A stretch of 64,000 nucleotides of DNA from Lichenostomus cassidix (GCA_008360975.2 CM039183.1:40973850-41037849); one strand, 5' to 3'; shown: positions 51,611 to 64,000, counted from the first letter of the stretch. Program-made: numbers and translations. The notes: generated from the sequence alone by a model not told the origin.

Positions 51611-51616
51611 TGTGAG
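51611..51616. repeat. Left target-site duplication of the solo LTR
   Basis: TGTGAG, identical to the six bases at 51880-51885 on the other side of the LTR. Confidence 0.85.
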
Positions 51617-51879
51617 TGTGGCTAGCACAGGTTTTTCCCACGAGAATTCTTCTTGTGTTTTATAAATAAAGATAAAGTTTGGATGTTATTGGAACAGTGT
51701 CCCAGAACTTGGGCAGTGCAGGCCTGGCCAATCAGGCCTAGGGGAAGGCTTCTGACTGACCAATCTGGGTGACTTTTGAGAACTCTATATATGTGATGAA
51801 ATCAAAACAATAAAGGTCATTCCTTCTTGCCACTGAGAACTGGTGCTTTCATTACTCTGCTAGCTGCTCAACAGCGACA
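51617..51879 (+). mobile_element. Solo LTR of an endogenous retrovirus (ERVK-like)
   Basis: The element starts TGTGGCTAGC and ends CAGCGACA, so it has the TG...CA ends of a retroviral LTR. It is flanked by identical 6-bp direct repeats TGTGAG at 51611-51616 and 51880-51885, the target-site duplication. Inside, a TATA-like CTATATATG (51785-51793) precedes an AATAAA polyadenylation signal (51809-51814), the normal U3-R order on the plus strand. No viral coding region is attached, so the internal part was lost by LTR-LTR recombination. A 6-bp duplication suggests a class II (ERVK-type) element. The family itself is not identified. Confidence 0.85.
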
Positions 51880-51885
51880 TGTGAG
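51880..51885. repeat. Right target-site duplication of the solo LTR
   Basis: TGTGAG, identical to 51611-51616. Confidence 0.85.
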
Positions 51886-54800
51886 CCATCAAGCCTCATC
51901 ATATCCTAAATCTGCAACCCTCCTGACAGATGTTTACATAATCTGCTCTTAGAGATTGCCAGGGTTGGGACTGCTCATTGTCCCCAAGCAGCAACCAATG
52001 ACCTGTGCTGTCCAACGCATTGACGAGGGGTTGGGATTTACAGCAATAGACAGTATGGTGCATGGGCAGGAAATCCAGTCAGATAGAAGAGAAATGGGTC
52101 TGGCATCCAGCCCACCCTCACACCAGAACGACATCATGACCCACCAAGCGGGAAAGTTTGGGCTCACTGCTCTCTATTTTTCTAGGCAAGAGACTGTTAA
52201 GAGTTTTTACACTCTTTGCTGATGCAAAGAGCCGTGTGAGTTAGGGGAATTGGTTAAAAATATTCAGCTCTGGTTTGTTCCATGAAGGAAAAATCCATCA
52301 TTTTACATTTTTACATCTTTTCTTTCACACTTACTCCCTCCAAAGGGAGAATGAAAATAAATAAATAAAAAGACTTGCGATGGATGGACATTCAAATGAA
52401 GCGGATTTTTTTTTTAAATCAAAACCCCAAACTAAAAAGAAAAAAAACAAACAAAAATACTAAAGAATCTCTTTTGGGGTTTTGTTTGCCAAAATACACT
52501 TATTTGTGTGACGTTCACAATAACTACATATGCTGCTTTGTGCTGGTAACAGACTAACTCATCAGCTGTTCATCTGGGTAGACACACCAAAACTCCCAAA
52601 GGGCAGCTTTCCAACAGGTGAAAGACATGACAGAGCAAAGACCATGAGCTGGGTCTAGAAAGAGGAGTAGAGAGTCTGCAAGGAGGACTGGATAATGTGT
52701 GTAGCTACTCCTTCTGCCAGCATGCATCTGTCTTGTAAATATGGAAATGAACCCTTCGATACTCCAATTTTTATTCTCACCCAGGGTAAAAAGTAAAGGA
52801 AAATCAATTGTCAATCCATAGAGCTGCTGAAAGGGCAGCTGTGAAGGAGGACAGGGTTTGAACAACTCAGCACCTAAAATAATGAGCCTCTTAGAAAAAA
52901 CATTACCAGCAAGAATGCAGACAGAACAGCTGTCCAGGCTGCAGCTCAGCCCTGTCTGAGGGAAAACAATGAGGGTTAAGTTCACTTTTCAGTCCTCTCC
53001 ATCACTGTTCCCTGTGTTAACAAAGTGTCCTGAAAGGGAAAGAAGCACCAGGGAAAATTCTGACCCTATTGTCCAGCTCAGTATCCACTGACCCTGAACA
53101 CCTGGACATCTTGAAACTCTGATCTCACCAGGAGCTCAATGGCACCCAGAGAGACTCCCAAAGCCACATGGGGACCAAGTTTTTCTGGTGCTGCCAGAGG
53201 GATCCTCCAATTCCTAAGACATGAGCAGGCGGAGCGGTGCCAGGGCGCTCCAGGCCACCAACTGCAGCAGTGGCACATTATCCATTACCTCAGCTGTCTC
53301 TAAACATCCATATGGAGCTTCCTGAATCAAGCCCAGTGGTTTCCAAGTCTCCTGCAGCAGCATGGGCAGGTTAAGCTGGGTGCCTATGTAAATCAATGCA
53401 GAGCTGGAGATTGAGATGTTTCATTTCCACTTTGAGTTAGATTTTCTCAATTCATATGTGAATTGCCCTACACAGAGTTGCTGACAATACACAGACAATC
53501 ATTTTAAAGCCAATTAATCTCCTCATCCCACATCAGGTACCACCTTCTAGTCACCACAAAAAATTTCATACTCTTGTGTATAAAAAATGTATGGCAACAG
53601 ACTTGCCTGCCACATGCCTGCAGAGATAATTAAATGTTGATGCCAGAAAAATATGAAGCTGGAGGTTGGCAAAATTTCTCTATGCCTTTTTATCCCTGGC
53701 TTTGCATTCATGGAAAAGGAAAATGGGAGTTTGGCAATGACAAGAGATTTAAGGGAGTCTGTGAGAACTATTTTTTCTGTGAGCAGAAAGGGAAGATTTC
53801 ATTAATCTTTTTACCTGCCAAAGCACTGCACTGACTTATGCATAGCCACAAATTTTGCTCAGTGTGTGATATTATACTACACGACTGCTGGTGGGTTTTT
53901 TGTAAAATATGTTTTAGCTTATTGAGTTGCTGTACCAAATCATTCACTTCTCTGTTTTCTCCCTCTTTTTTTTTTTTAATAAACATCACCTGCCATATAT
54001 TATGTAAAGGCTGTCCCCATCTCACACACCACAAAGCAGTGGTGTAAATCCAAACATGAAGAAACAGAGAAACAAACCAAAGTGGATATAAACATAAACA
54101 CACCAGTGTCACGAGCCATCAGCAGAAAATGTAGGAAGAGGTTTAAAAAGCACAGTGGTTAGAAAATGGTCTGTTTCAGGTGTGCACTTCAGGGCAGAGG
54201 TGGGTGATGTGCAGAGGAAGAAGATCACAACAGAACCAATCCTTTCACTGGACGTCAGCCCCACAGCTTCTGGCCAATGTCTTTGATCACCATCTGCTCT
54301 GTCCAGCCTCTTTGGAGAAGACAGTGAAGCAATATTGTTGGACACAGCACAGGAACCAGGGGCTGCCATCTATACATACATAGGGATGTGCTGGTATGAT
54401 CTTGATCTTTATTTGTTTTGCCATTTCCCCTCCCTCCTTGTCCTGATATTCTTGATCTCTTGGTGGATTTCATCAGCTCTCTTGCCAATTGTATTACTGG
54501 CATCTCAATTGTTATCCTCATGTTTCCTTCCATGTGCTTTTGGTGACCTCAGCAGCATTCCTGGACTCCCTATGCTTTCTTTTTCAACTATTGCCACTGC
54601 TCTTGGCTTCTACAAGACCTCCCTGCCACTCTCTTTTTCCTGCACTGGGAAAGCTGAGAAGGTGTGAGCTGCTTCTAATCCCTCCTTTTCCTCTTTCCTG
54701 AACAGTCACAGCCCTCAGTAAGGGATGCTGCTCTCTCTGCACATGAGCTTATTCTGCCTGCCTGTGAACAGCCTTTTCTGCTTTACACATAAGAATTGAG

Positions 54801-57029
54801 GACATGGAAATGATATATTTTCGCTGTTCAGATATCATTAGGGACACGAGTTGGCAAGGGATTTACAGGCAAGTCTTTAATGACCTCTTCTAAATCAGAC
54901 TGCAAGACTCCACCTTCTTTCTCATCCCTTATCTTGGCTGGTCCATCACTCCCAATGCAGGCAACTGCTGCATTTCTTTCCTATCCCTTCAGCTGAGAGG
55001 TCTTCTCTGTCCTTCCTTCATGTTTTGGGGTTCCTTCATGTTTCGCCCTGAGCTCCACAGTCTTTCCTTTCTGAATCATTTATTTTACGTAATATGATGC
55101 AATTGCCCAGTGAGAATCTTACCCTGTTCCTCATCATCTCACATCTCTGTTGGTGTAACAACCATTTCCCTGGCTAAAGCAATCATTATCCTTCTGTAGG
55201 GATAATCCTGCAGAGACCCACATCCCTTGCCTATAACCCTGAAGCTTCACTATTGCTATGATGACATTGTTCCTTTATCTCATTCTGCTGTCTGAGTGGG
55301 TTTTTATCTCGAAAAAGTAAATCATTTAGGGCAAGGACTTCCTTTTTGTTTTGTCCTTGCACAGCATGTAGCACAGTGGGGCTCCAATCCACAGTGAGAG
55401 TCTCAAAACCCTTTGCTAATCAAAGTGATAAAATGACAAATAAACCAAAAGTGGCAGTAGGTGTAAGTAACCTGGTTTAGTTTGTCTCTTCTGCTCTCTC
55501 ACAGGTGGTCAAAACTGAATGACAGTGCTGTTGCCAGTGAGCAGATTTACAAGCCATAGCAACTGGCAGCAGGGGCAGCAAAATACTGGACACTGGTGCA
55601 CCCAGCCACCAGGTCTGGAATCTCTACGCTTACCTGCACAATAAATTTACATAGGTTAAAAAACCCACCAGATACCTCTCCAATAATTATATTCAACAGG
55701 CTGCAGACGGCTAGGTTTATATAATCTCAAATGTCTTCCTCGGGTTGTAGTCAGTGAGAAAGGCTACCCTTATTTCAGCTACAGACTATACTTTGCCATG
55801 ATAAATCTCTTCTCCTGTCAGCACTCTTCCTGCATATTTGCTAGAAATTATGAAAAAACAGAGAAATTGTTTTACAAAATAGACCAAGGTCATGCTCATT
55901 TGACCGAGTTTGAAGTGGAGTTCCTTTTCTTTTCCCTCAAATTTTCCTGGATTTACCTCAACCGCTTTTCTTAACCAACCCCTTTTCCCCATTAAATTAT
56001 ACATTTGTAAGATTTTGATTGAGATGCCAGATGATGCAGAAAAAAAAAATTGCAGCCTAAACATCTTCCAGAAGCAGAAAACGTTTCTTGTCTTCAGCAG
56101 AGCCAAACACCTCTGTGCACCTCTCTCTTTTTCCTGCTCCTGCTCAGTGGTTCGAGGGGAAGACAGTAGTCCTTCATGCTCACCCAGCAACCTTCAACAT
56201 GAGTGCCAGAGGTGTTTGGTGTTAGGAGCAAGAAGGTGACTGGAATCAGATGCCAGCAGATGATGCCTCATGACATTGTCCAGGACACAGCATATGGTGA
56301 TGTATGGTAGAAAAAAACATAGAGGGAAAAGGAGGTGGGGAAGGCAGGAGGAAGAAGAAAGGTGTCTTTTGACGTCAGTAAATATTTGAAGTAAATATAA
56401 GATTGATTTTGCAATCTGTCTACATATGAATCCATTGCCGGATGTGGCTTGTTTGGTTTTCATTTGCCAAATCCAATAAATGCTATCAGCGTGGAATTTG
56501 GCCATACTTCCAGAATTCCAGTAAAGAAACGATGGCTTAACTGTGGGTACAGAAAAAATAACAGCACTGCAATCTTCAGAGTTTATTGGAAGAAGCATGA
56601 GTAACACTAGAACATGACGAGCAAAAGCGGGGAAAATGCAACCAAGTAAATGGTGTAAAAATGTTTATAGAAAGGAAATGTCATCATTAAAGACAGGAAA
56701 TGTCATCAGCATAGTGGAGGAATGAAAACTGCAGAAAAATAATGGGTCGATAAATAGAGCTTTTGGGGGGAAAAAAAAGACAACTAAATATTCTCCTTGC
56801 CTCAGAATTAATTAAAAAAATGTATTAACAACAAACCTGTGGAGGACATGTGTGGATACTGAATCTAAACCAGAGAGTACTGAGATTAATGCAAGAATGC
56901 AAAAGAGCCTCTTGTGTAAGATACAGACACAAAGTGCCAGACAAGTATGAGTTAATCCCCAGTTAATATTGGAGATTAGGGATCAAACAGTTGGACCATA
57001 AACTGTACATTCTGAGAGAATTATTTATT
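51886..57029. other. Intergenic segment, no gene recognised
   Basis: Just right of the LTR, 51953-52175 is open on both strands and has the feel of coding sequence, but I cannot name a protein. An AAAT-type simple run lies near 52356-52370. The rest holds only short unremarkable frames. Confidence 0.5.
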
Positions 57030-57640
57030 AATCATAAGTCAGGAGAGTTTTTTGAAAGGCAAATCATGTCAGACAGACGTGGGTTTTCTTCACAAAACAT
57101 CTTTCTTTTGGAAAGATGAGGTAAAAAATTGAGGCAATTTTTCAATAAGCTTCAGATCACATGGATGTGACAGCCCGGGGTGACCTTGGAAAGCCTTACA
57201 TGAAGGAGAGCCCTGGTTCATGCAGAGGTCAGAGTTCAATGTTATCAGCCCTGATTTTCTCAGGGGTAATGAAGAATGAATGAGGAAGCACCAGAAGTTT
57301 CAGATGGGTGAATTAAAAAGTAAAGGTGTGATAAAAATTTTGGTGGCCTACAGAACTAAGTTTCAGAGCAAGTTCCAGATAATTTCCCAAAAAAATTGTA
57401 GTAGGTAAGTGCTGGGGTGAAATATCTTTTTTTTTTTCCCAAGAATTGATAAATTGAAGTCCTCTCTCTGTCAAAAACCAACTACTTTTGGAGCCATGTT
57501 ATTACTAATTTTGACACAAGAATAATGTACAAAACAGATTTGGAAGTGATACTAAAACAGAGTGGTTAAGAGATATTCAATACTGCATGTCTTAATTAGT
57601 ATAGTAACATGAGCAACAATAAAAGGCTCTGAGTTACAAA
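57030..57640 (+). mobile_element. Probable old CR1 LINE fragment
   Basis: Three landmarks of the CR1 reverse transcriptase region occur in order and at about the expected spacing. These are GAAAGGCAAATCATGTCAGAC near 57053 (like GAAAGGGAAATCATGTCTGAC), a GGAAAGCCTTACATGAAGG block near 57189 (like the AAGGCCTTTGACAAGG block), and AGATTTGGAAGTGATACTAAAA near 57536 (like the TTTGCAGATGATACTAAA active-site block). The copy is heavily mutated with no open frame. Edges are approximate. Confidence 0.5.
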
Positions 57641-60600
57641 TTAACAGCCATCATACCAATCTTGCTTTTGCTGCCATAAATTGGAAGCATTTCTAATGAA
57701 ATAATAAAAAAAACCCCTCTGATATAAACCATACACATATGTGGGTATGGCACTTGGTTTTGTATGATTATATAATTAGGGAACAGAAGTATCCCCTCAA
57801 GGATATAAAAAGGAAAACTGTAACCTTAATTATGGCATTTTTTAATTCCTTTTTGCAAACTGAATAATTATCTTCTAGTTAGTTTTGTTTTAAGGGAAAG
57901 TAATGACAGGAGCTAATGAGTTGCAGACAAGCAAACACATACAAAATGGGGCTTTAAGAAATGCAAGAAGGGACAAGACAAACTGCAACCCTCTCAGTGA
58001 TGTTGTGTGTTTTAGCAAGAATTTCTAATTGAGGTCATTTCACTCACCAGAATTAGAACAGCAGCCAAGGGGAAGGCAGAATATGTATCTAAATAATTTA
58101 AGGAGGATTATTTTACAGAGAGAGCAACCAGGAGGTGACACAGATATACAGCAGAAATGGAGAGGTCAGACAATGCCGATGTGAGAAAAATCCTGCCATC
58201 CACACAGATTTTAACTGATGCATGTTTGAGGTTAGCCAAGAACCCAGAGTATTGCAGGGAGCAAAGAATTTGTCAACCATCACATTTTTCTTGCAGGCTG
58301 GCTGTGCAAGGCTGTTTGTATTATATTGATCTCTGGGAATGCTTTTGCCCTTTGGCACATGTTTGCCACATTTACAGGCCATAAAAACCAGATCGAGTCA
58401 TAAGCCATGTAAATGCTGTTATGTAAATTGTATTGTTTATGAAGGCAGAAAAGAGAATTCAAATTCACATTTTCCTACCAGTTTTGTGATAGAGGAATGC
58501 TCTCTTTGTCATCAAGCTCCCCTCATCAGAAAGAGAACATGACAGAAACATTTCAAATGGCAGAAAACTGTAGTTATGGAGAATTCACCTTCCACACCTA
58601 GTCCAAATACTCTGCCCATAAGGGCTGGCAAAGTTGTATTTCTTCTTCACTGTGTGAAGTCACTGTCAAGCAATCCTTGTGGAATCTTGTAAGGCTTACC
58701 TGAAAAAATAAAAACCAAATCAATTTGCATTAAGTCATCTCATGGCTGGTGAAAGAAGGTTTGTGGTTTACACAGCCATGAAACTATGTGAGAAGCTAAT
58801 ATTCATCAAAATTCAGGAAAAGTATTTATGAAATTTCATAGTGAAACTTAGTACGTTTTTACTTTTCAGCTTTCGTTTAGACCCCTCCAACCACCCTCAA
58901 CCTGTTTTGCATCATGTTATCCCCATTTCAAGCGCTTAAATTTAGGCTAGGAAAGAGGAAAGAGTTCACACGGACTGCCTGCCAACCCAACAAGAGAGTT
59001 TGGAACCATGAACTGGTGGGGAGTATCCTTCCCCTGGTTTCCCTGCTGTGGTGTCTGGACAATGCTGCCTCCTGTTAGCTCCGTATGCACACACACAGAG
59101 CACACACAGGTGCAAACATTGAAAAGAAGGGTCCCCTCTGTCAAAGAATGGCTCATTGAGCCCGACCGACTTTGCATTTAGACTTCAGCCTTCTTGGCTT
59201 CCACCCAGTGCCTGCTTCCAAAGAGCTGGAGGCCCAAATCAATATTGTCTGTAACTTCTCGGCTTGGCAATTGCACACACAACAAACAGGCACTTTGTGT
59301 GCTTCTGCAGAAAGAAACAATCCTGCACCACTGAAGAACACTTCTTCTGCCTTTCATTCTTTGACTTAATTGAATCCTGGCTTTGTCCTTTATTGCTGTT
59401 ATAGAAATAACTGAGACAGAAGTGTTGTCTACCAGTCCAAGCAGGAAAAACAAGCTAAGTACAAAATTGCAATCCTAATCCTAAACATAATTTGCTTGGT
59501 CAAATCTGGATCCATCTCCCTTCAAAGTCAAAGAGTCTTTGTAGATGGTGAGGAATTAGGCTGGGCAATAAAGATCTCTGCTTGCTATCAGTTTGCAAGC
59601 TAGCTGCATTTAATACTGTTGTCTGAAATAAATTATTAAAATCATCAATGATAATGTTTCAGCTGAGCCTAAAAATAAGAGAGTATGAAGAAGTGAAGGA
59701 GGCAACTCATTTATACATACCAGTCCAGGGAATTCGTAATGTATGAACCAGATCATGTCTGTAGGAAGAAAGAACACAGTGATACATAAAAGCTGGACTG
59801 CAGGACACCGAAAAGGATGAGGGTGATCAGCCTGGGCACACAGCTGAGCATCCTATGCAACAGAATGGTTATGCAGGGGACAAGAGGAAATTCCATGGAG
59901 GTGGAGAAATTATTTGTATAAATCCAGTGAAACTCTCACAGCAATAGTGTGTCCATTTCAGAGACTCAGCTGTAAATGTGTTTGTGTGCAGAAGGGATCA
60001 ATGGGCCAGTTTGATCTCTTGAGGTTTCCATGGGCTAATTCTAGAAGGTCTGTAAAGAAGCACAAAAAGAGTAGGCATACAGAAATTTTTACTTATTAAA
60101 GTGAAAATTGCTTTTCTCGTATGACCTCCTGTATAAAAGAGCTTTATATGCTTCTATGGCGACAAAGAGTCTGAGGGAAACCCTACTGAGCAGTTAGATG
60201 GCTAGGAACTCCTGGTGTTGAAAAGAGTGAATCTTAACTCGAAATGGAGCTTTGTAGCTGCAGCTCCAAACTGTTGGTTCTTGTTAAGACTGTAAATTCA
60301 AGCCCTCCAGGATCTGACTTCTGTTCTTGGTGTAGCTATGTAGGCTTTGGTCAACTCTGTCCTGGGGTTGCTGTTACTCAAGGCAGCATCCTCCTTTCTG
60401 TAAATGCAGCCGACTCATCTTCTCCCTACATGAACCATTTCACTTTTTGCTGTACTAAAGCACACAGGATTTGCAAGCTCCCATTTTAAGGAGTAATTTG
60501 ACTCAATGGTTTGTCTTCATTAGCCTCACTCCCCAGCCTTCAATAATATTTGTAGATTTGCTTTTAACTCATTCATACAGCCAAGGTCAAGCAACTTTGG

Positions 60601-62499
60601 TCTGTTAGACAGCACAAGTCAAGAAAGCCAACAGATTCCTACTGAAGATATCCATACACTCAACAGCAGGTTTTAGACCGAGTAGGCTACCATATTTTAA
60701 ATGACTTGTTATTTGTAATAATTGTCAATACAAAAAAAATTGTTTCAATAACAACTTTAGAGAAATATGAATAAATTATTCCTAACACCTCTGCCACCAA
60801 ACAAATAGATATGGTACCATGATGGTATGTAACAATTTGTTTCCCTTAAGCCTAAACTGATTACTGTTAAATGTAGCTCTTTTTTTTGCCTTGTTGTTAA
60901 TGAAATTGCACTATTTTGCTCTGGCTCACTATCTACGTCAGCCTGATATGTCTATAATTACCAATATCTGTATCTTCTTTTTCTTGAGGCAAGCCTTTCT
61001 AGCATTCCCATGATTTACCAACTTTAATAGCCCACACGTCTCCTCATCCAGCTCTTTAAAGTTCTTGCTGCATCCAGACCTACTGGTTAAAAACAGCCGG
61101 CTTATTAGCTCTGCATATTGCCAAGTTACTGTTGGAAGGGAACAGATTTCATCTTCGCCCTCTGTGAATTCTTCATGCAGACTTTTCAAAAAAAAAAGCT
61201 TGGAACAACAAGATATATTGAAACTATTTGACATTTCCACATTAAAAACATGTTTTTACAGACTGGAATCATTGTTAGGATTTTTTTGTACTACAAGACC
61301 TACTAAAAACTTTTTTTACTGCCATTCATCCTCTTGCCTTATGTTTTTCTTGGTGTCCTGTCACTTCATTAAGACTTTTCCTGGTTTTCCATCCTTCTAA
61401 TTTATATTCTTTACTATCTCCTTTTCCTCTGTGTGTGTGTGCATTTGTATTCAGATACATTTGCCTATTTCAAACCAGTCTGGTTCTTTTTACCAGTGCA
61501 ACATTTTTTCTCTTGGGCAGCTGTGTGGTTTTTGGGGCATGCAGTAAGCAACTGTATAAAATTCCCAATTACACTTCCCATTTTAAAACCATGAGAACAG
61601 CTGGAAAGAGTGCAATCAAAGGCCCTCCAAAGCGACCCTCCAGCAGTGGCCAGCTTGCCTGGAGCACAAACAACCGAGCAGTGCAAACACAGGCAGTACC
61701 TCTCTGTACCTCCCCTCCAACCCCTCTGGGCCCTACATGCCTCCCCAAGTGGTCTGGGCTGGCACTGGGGGCCTTTACTGGATCTTTCTTTCCTTCCCTT
61801 GCCTGTTTGCTTCTGGAATATGTATACACTTTTAGCAGCCACACAAGCCACAGGACAGGAAACATCCAAGTTTGTGAGAGGACAGATAAAGTGCCTCTTT
61901 TTGTTCACTCTGTCTTTTCATTCGATGTCTCCCTCATTATTGCACTCAGTCATTGCCATTCACCTTTTCTGCCTCATTTTCTGTTGCATTCTGCCACCTT
62001 CCCTCCTCAATCAGCTCTTTTCCAAGCTGACAAAGTCTAGTCTATTTAATCACTCCATGAATGAAAGTATTTTCACTATATCTGTGATCATTCTTCTTAT
62101 CCTGCTCTGAACTTTTCTACTTCTCTGAACTTTTCTACCTCTTCTTTACTTACTTAGAGCTGCAGGGAAACAAAACTACTGTGATGCCTTGCATTTTAAG
62201 TTCTTTCTACAGGATGATTTGACTTTTAAAGGTTTTTGATGTCATAAAGCTGGATTTTTAAATTACTAAATTTTTCTGTGTTATTGATTTGGATTTTAGC
62301 TTCTGTGAATGTAATAGAGACACTCAAACCACCATCACTGCACTCCAGAACAAGGCAAGTTTAAGCTCCATGCCCAATGCACCCTCCTTTCTGAGTTAAT
62401 GACTAATTCAGAGCTACATGAGGCTGGATGCAGTCCCCAGCTAGGGAACTGCCAGCTACGGGTTCTGGCAATTCTAAGGAAATTTTGTGCCTGCCTAAT
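57641..62499. other. Intergenic segment, no gene recognised
   Basis: The segment from about 58170 to 58470 and that from about 59570 to 59660 are compact, simple-repeat-free and might be conserved regulatory elements, but this is impression only. A patch at 61435-62110 is open in three frames at once (201 codons at most on plus) with no recognisable protein. An 18-bp tandem duplication lies at 62105-62140. Confidence 0.5.
62105..62140. repeat. 18-bp tandem duplication
   Basis: CTCTGAACTTTTCTACTT is followed directly by a copy differing at one base. Confidence 0.9.
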
Positions 62500-62987
62500 A
62501 AAAGCTAAAACCAGAAAAGGTTCAGGTAGAAGCTGCAAGAATAATCCAAGATGGAAGAACCCGGCTTTACAGTAAAATACTAACAAAGCCTAATGCTTTT
62601 AGCTTATTCAAGAGAAGACAAAAGGTGATTTGATCCTGACTTACCAACCATTATGAAAGGGATTTCTAGTGGCAGATGCATCTGTAATCTGGTGATGTAA
62701 AGGCATAATAAGATTCCATGGCTGAAAGCTGAAAGACTAGAAACAAGACAAAAATGTTAGCAACCGGGCTAATTATCCAAACAGCTTAAAGGGATGTACC
62801 GGATTCTGTAACACATGATGTTTTCAAACCATAATTAGCTGTCTTTTTAAAAGATGTGCTGCTCCTCAAGCAAAAATTATGTTCTCCACGCAGGAATAAT
62901 CAGAACAGAGTTTTTAGCCTGTATTAAACTACAGGTCAACCTAGATGATCTTAATTACCCCCTTGTCCTTAAGATCTATGAATCTAG
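62500..62987 (+). mobile_element. Ancient CR1 LINE, 3' end
   Basis: A run of blocks matches the 3' part of sauropsid CR1 elements in order: CAGAAAAGGTTCAGGTAGAAG, AAGAGAAGACAAAAGGTGATTTGAT, GAAAGGGATTTCTAGTGGCAG, AAGGCATAATAAGATTCCATGGCTG, TTAAAGGGATGTACCGGATTC and TCAACCTAGATGATCTTAATTACCCCC-like sequence. The copy ends at AGATCTATGAATCTAG, the ATCTATGA-type terminal repeat seen in turtle- and crocodile-like CR1. Reading is 5'-truncated and non-coding. Edges are approximate. Confidence 0.75.
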
Positions 62988-64000
62988 AAAAGTGGAGATA
63001 ATGGCATGTATTTAACTACCTTGTGCTTTGAATGAGAAAAACTGGCAGAATTGTGCACAGTAACTAATTGATTCTATACATTTAGGCCAATTTTTTTGCT
63101 CATAACATATCTGGGGACAGAGCATTAACTCCTAAATCTATTTCTCAAATGTGACAGACAGCTATCTTGCCCAATATTTGACTTAGAGCTTGTAAGCTGT
63201 GCTGCCTAATTGGCTAGCTAACAGGAAATGGGGAAGCTCAGCTCTGTGATTAATTAGTATGAAGGCAAAGCAGACAAGTGTATTTAAACATTGCAAATTC
63301 AGTTTGGGTGACCATGTATGGGAACATGGTTTTTATATCCTTTTCTTTTAATCAAGCTCCACCATGCCATGGTGACTGAGGCAGAAAAAAATGTGTAAGC
63401 ACTACTTAAAGCAGATTAATTTATTTTAAATGTTAAGGTCTAATCAAGCCATAGTCACAACATCATGTAGCTCATCAGTCATACAGGTCTAGGCCTAAGG
63501 ATGCATTTTGTTTTGAAATTTAACAAATTTCTTAGCCCCTTGCTTATACAGTAAGTAGAACAGTGAGCTAGGCACTGATGTAATCGAAACAGCAAACACT
63601 GAAGATATCAGGTATTTAAAAGAAGACTGTATTCACTTAATGCAGGTTGATATTTATGGGAGGAAGTAAAGCATACTGGGAGAGAAAACAAGAGCAGGGG
63701 AAGCTCACTTGGGTTTCAGTTAAATACTACCAAAACAAGACTGGAGTGTTAGGATAGGGTAACCACAAAGAGGAACGTCTATAAAAGAAAAACATGTCTT
63801 TCAAAGCAGATCCTCTTTTGCTAATGAAACCTATTTAAATTATTTTAGGACTGTGGAAAGGCATCCTTGGTGGTGTTGAAGTGCTTCTGAGAGTGGTCCA
63901 TTGTAGAAAGAGGAGGGCTCCTCCAGGACCAGGGAACCATCAAGCCATGCCTGTGATGCTGGACCACAACGGGAAGGCACAGCAAAAGCAAAGAAGTGGC
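62988..64000. other. Intergenic tail of window, nothing recognised
   Basis: AT-rich unique sequence. I see no gene, named repeat or structured element in it. Confidence 0.5.

Noticed and set aside
56150..56165. GGTTCGAGG as a tRNA B box
   Set aside because: No matching A box, acceptor stem or anticodon arm around it.
57729..57750. Imperfect palindrome around ACATATGT
   Set aside because: Short arms with an asymmetric bulge, so not clearly above chance.

Overview
This window looks like a piece of a bird nuclear genome. The evidence is one vertebrate housekeeping-type first exon inside a strong CpG island, CR1-type LINE fragments (one ending in the ATTCTGTG-type 3' repeat typical of sauropsid CR1), one short endogenous-retrovirus solo LTR, and otherwise sparse, AT-rich unique sequence. 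I cannot name the species. There are no bacterial-style operons, CRISPR arrays, rRNA genes or recognisable tRNAs.

The only protein-coding exon I can support is exon 1 of GALNT2 (polypeptide N-acetylgalactosaminyltransferase 2, mucin-type O-glycosylation, Golgi). It lies on the minus strand at 21745-21867 and encodes the 41-residue cytoplasmic tail, signal-anchor and start of the stem. The rest of the gene lies to the left: 1-21744 is the 5' part of intron 1, which runs past the window edge, and no exon 2 is visible. The promoter is in the CpG island at about 21270-22520, with an inverted CCAAT box beside a GC box, a CGG-rich leader, and a possible upstream ORF.

The right side (about 22520-64000) is the region upstream of GALNT2. 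I recognise no gene there. It contains three diverged CR1 LINE fragments in plus orientation (33370-34000, 57030-57640, 62500-62987), a 263-bp solo LTR with a 6-bp target-site duplication (51617-51879), a (GAGGGA)n hexamer array, a (TAA)n array, a 16-bp minisatellite and several homopolymer runs. The small open reading frames scattered through the window look like chance or repeat-sustained frames.

The most unusual structure is a set of perfect DNA foldbacks in GALNT2 intron 1 between 2141 and 5596. The main one is a flawless 29-bp stem with a 4-nt loop (4073-4134), followed by a 13-bp/1-nt foldback, a 12-bp stem and an 18-bp palindrome. They look like products of local template switching, or in the first case possibly a hairpin RNA. 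I found no convincing novel multi-gene system.
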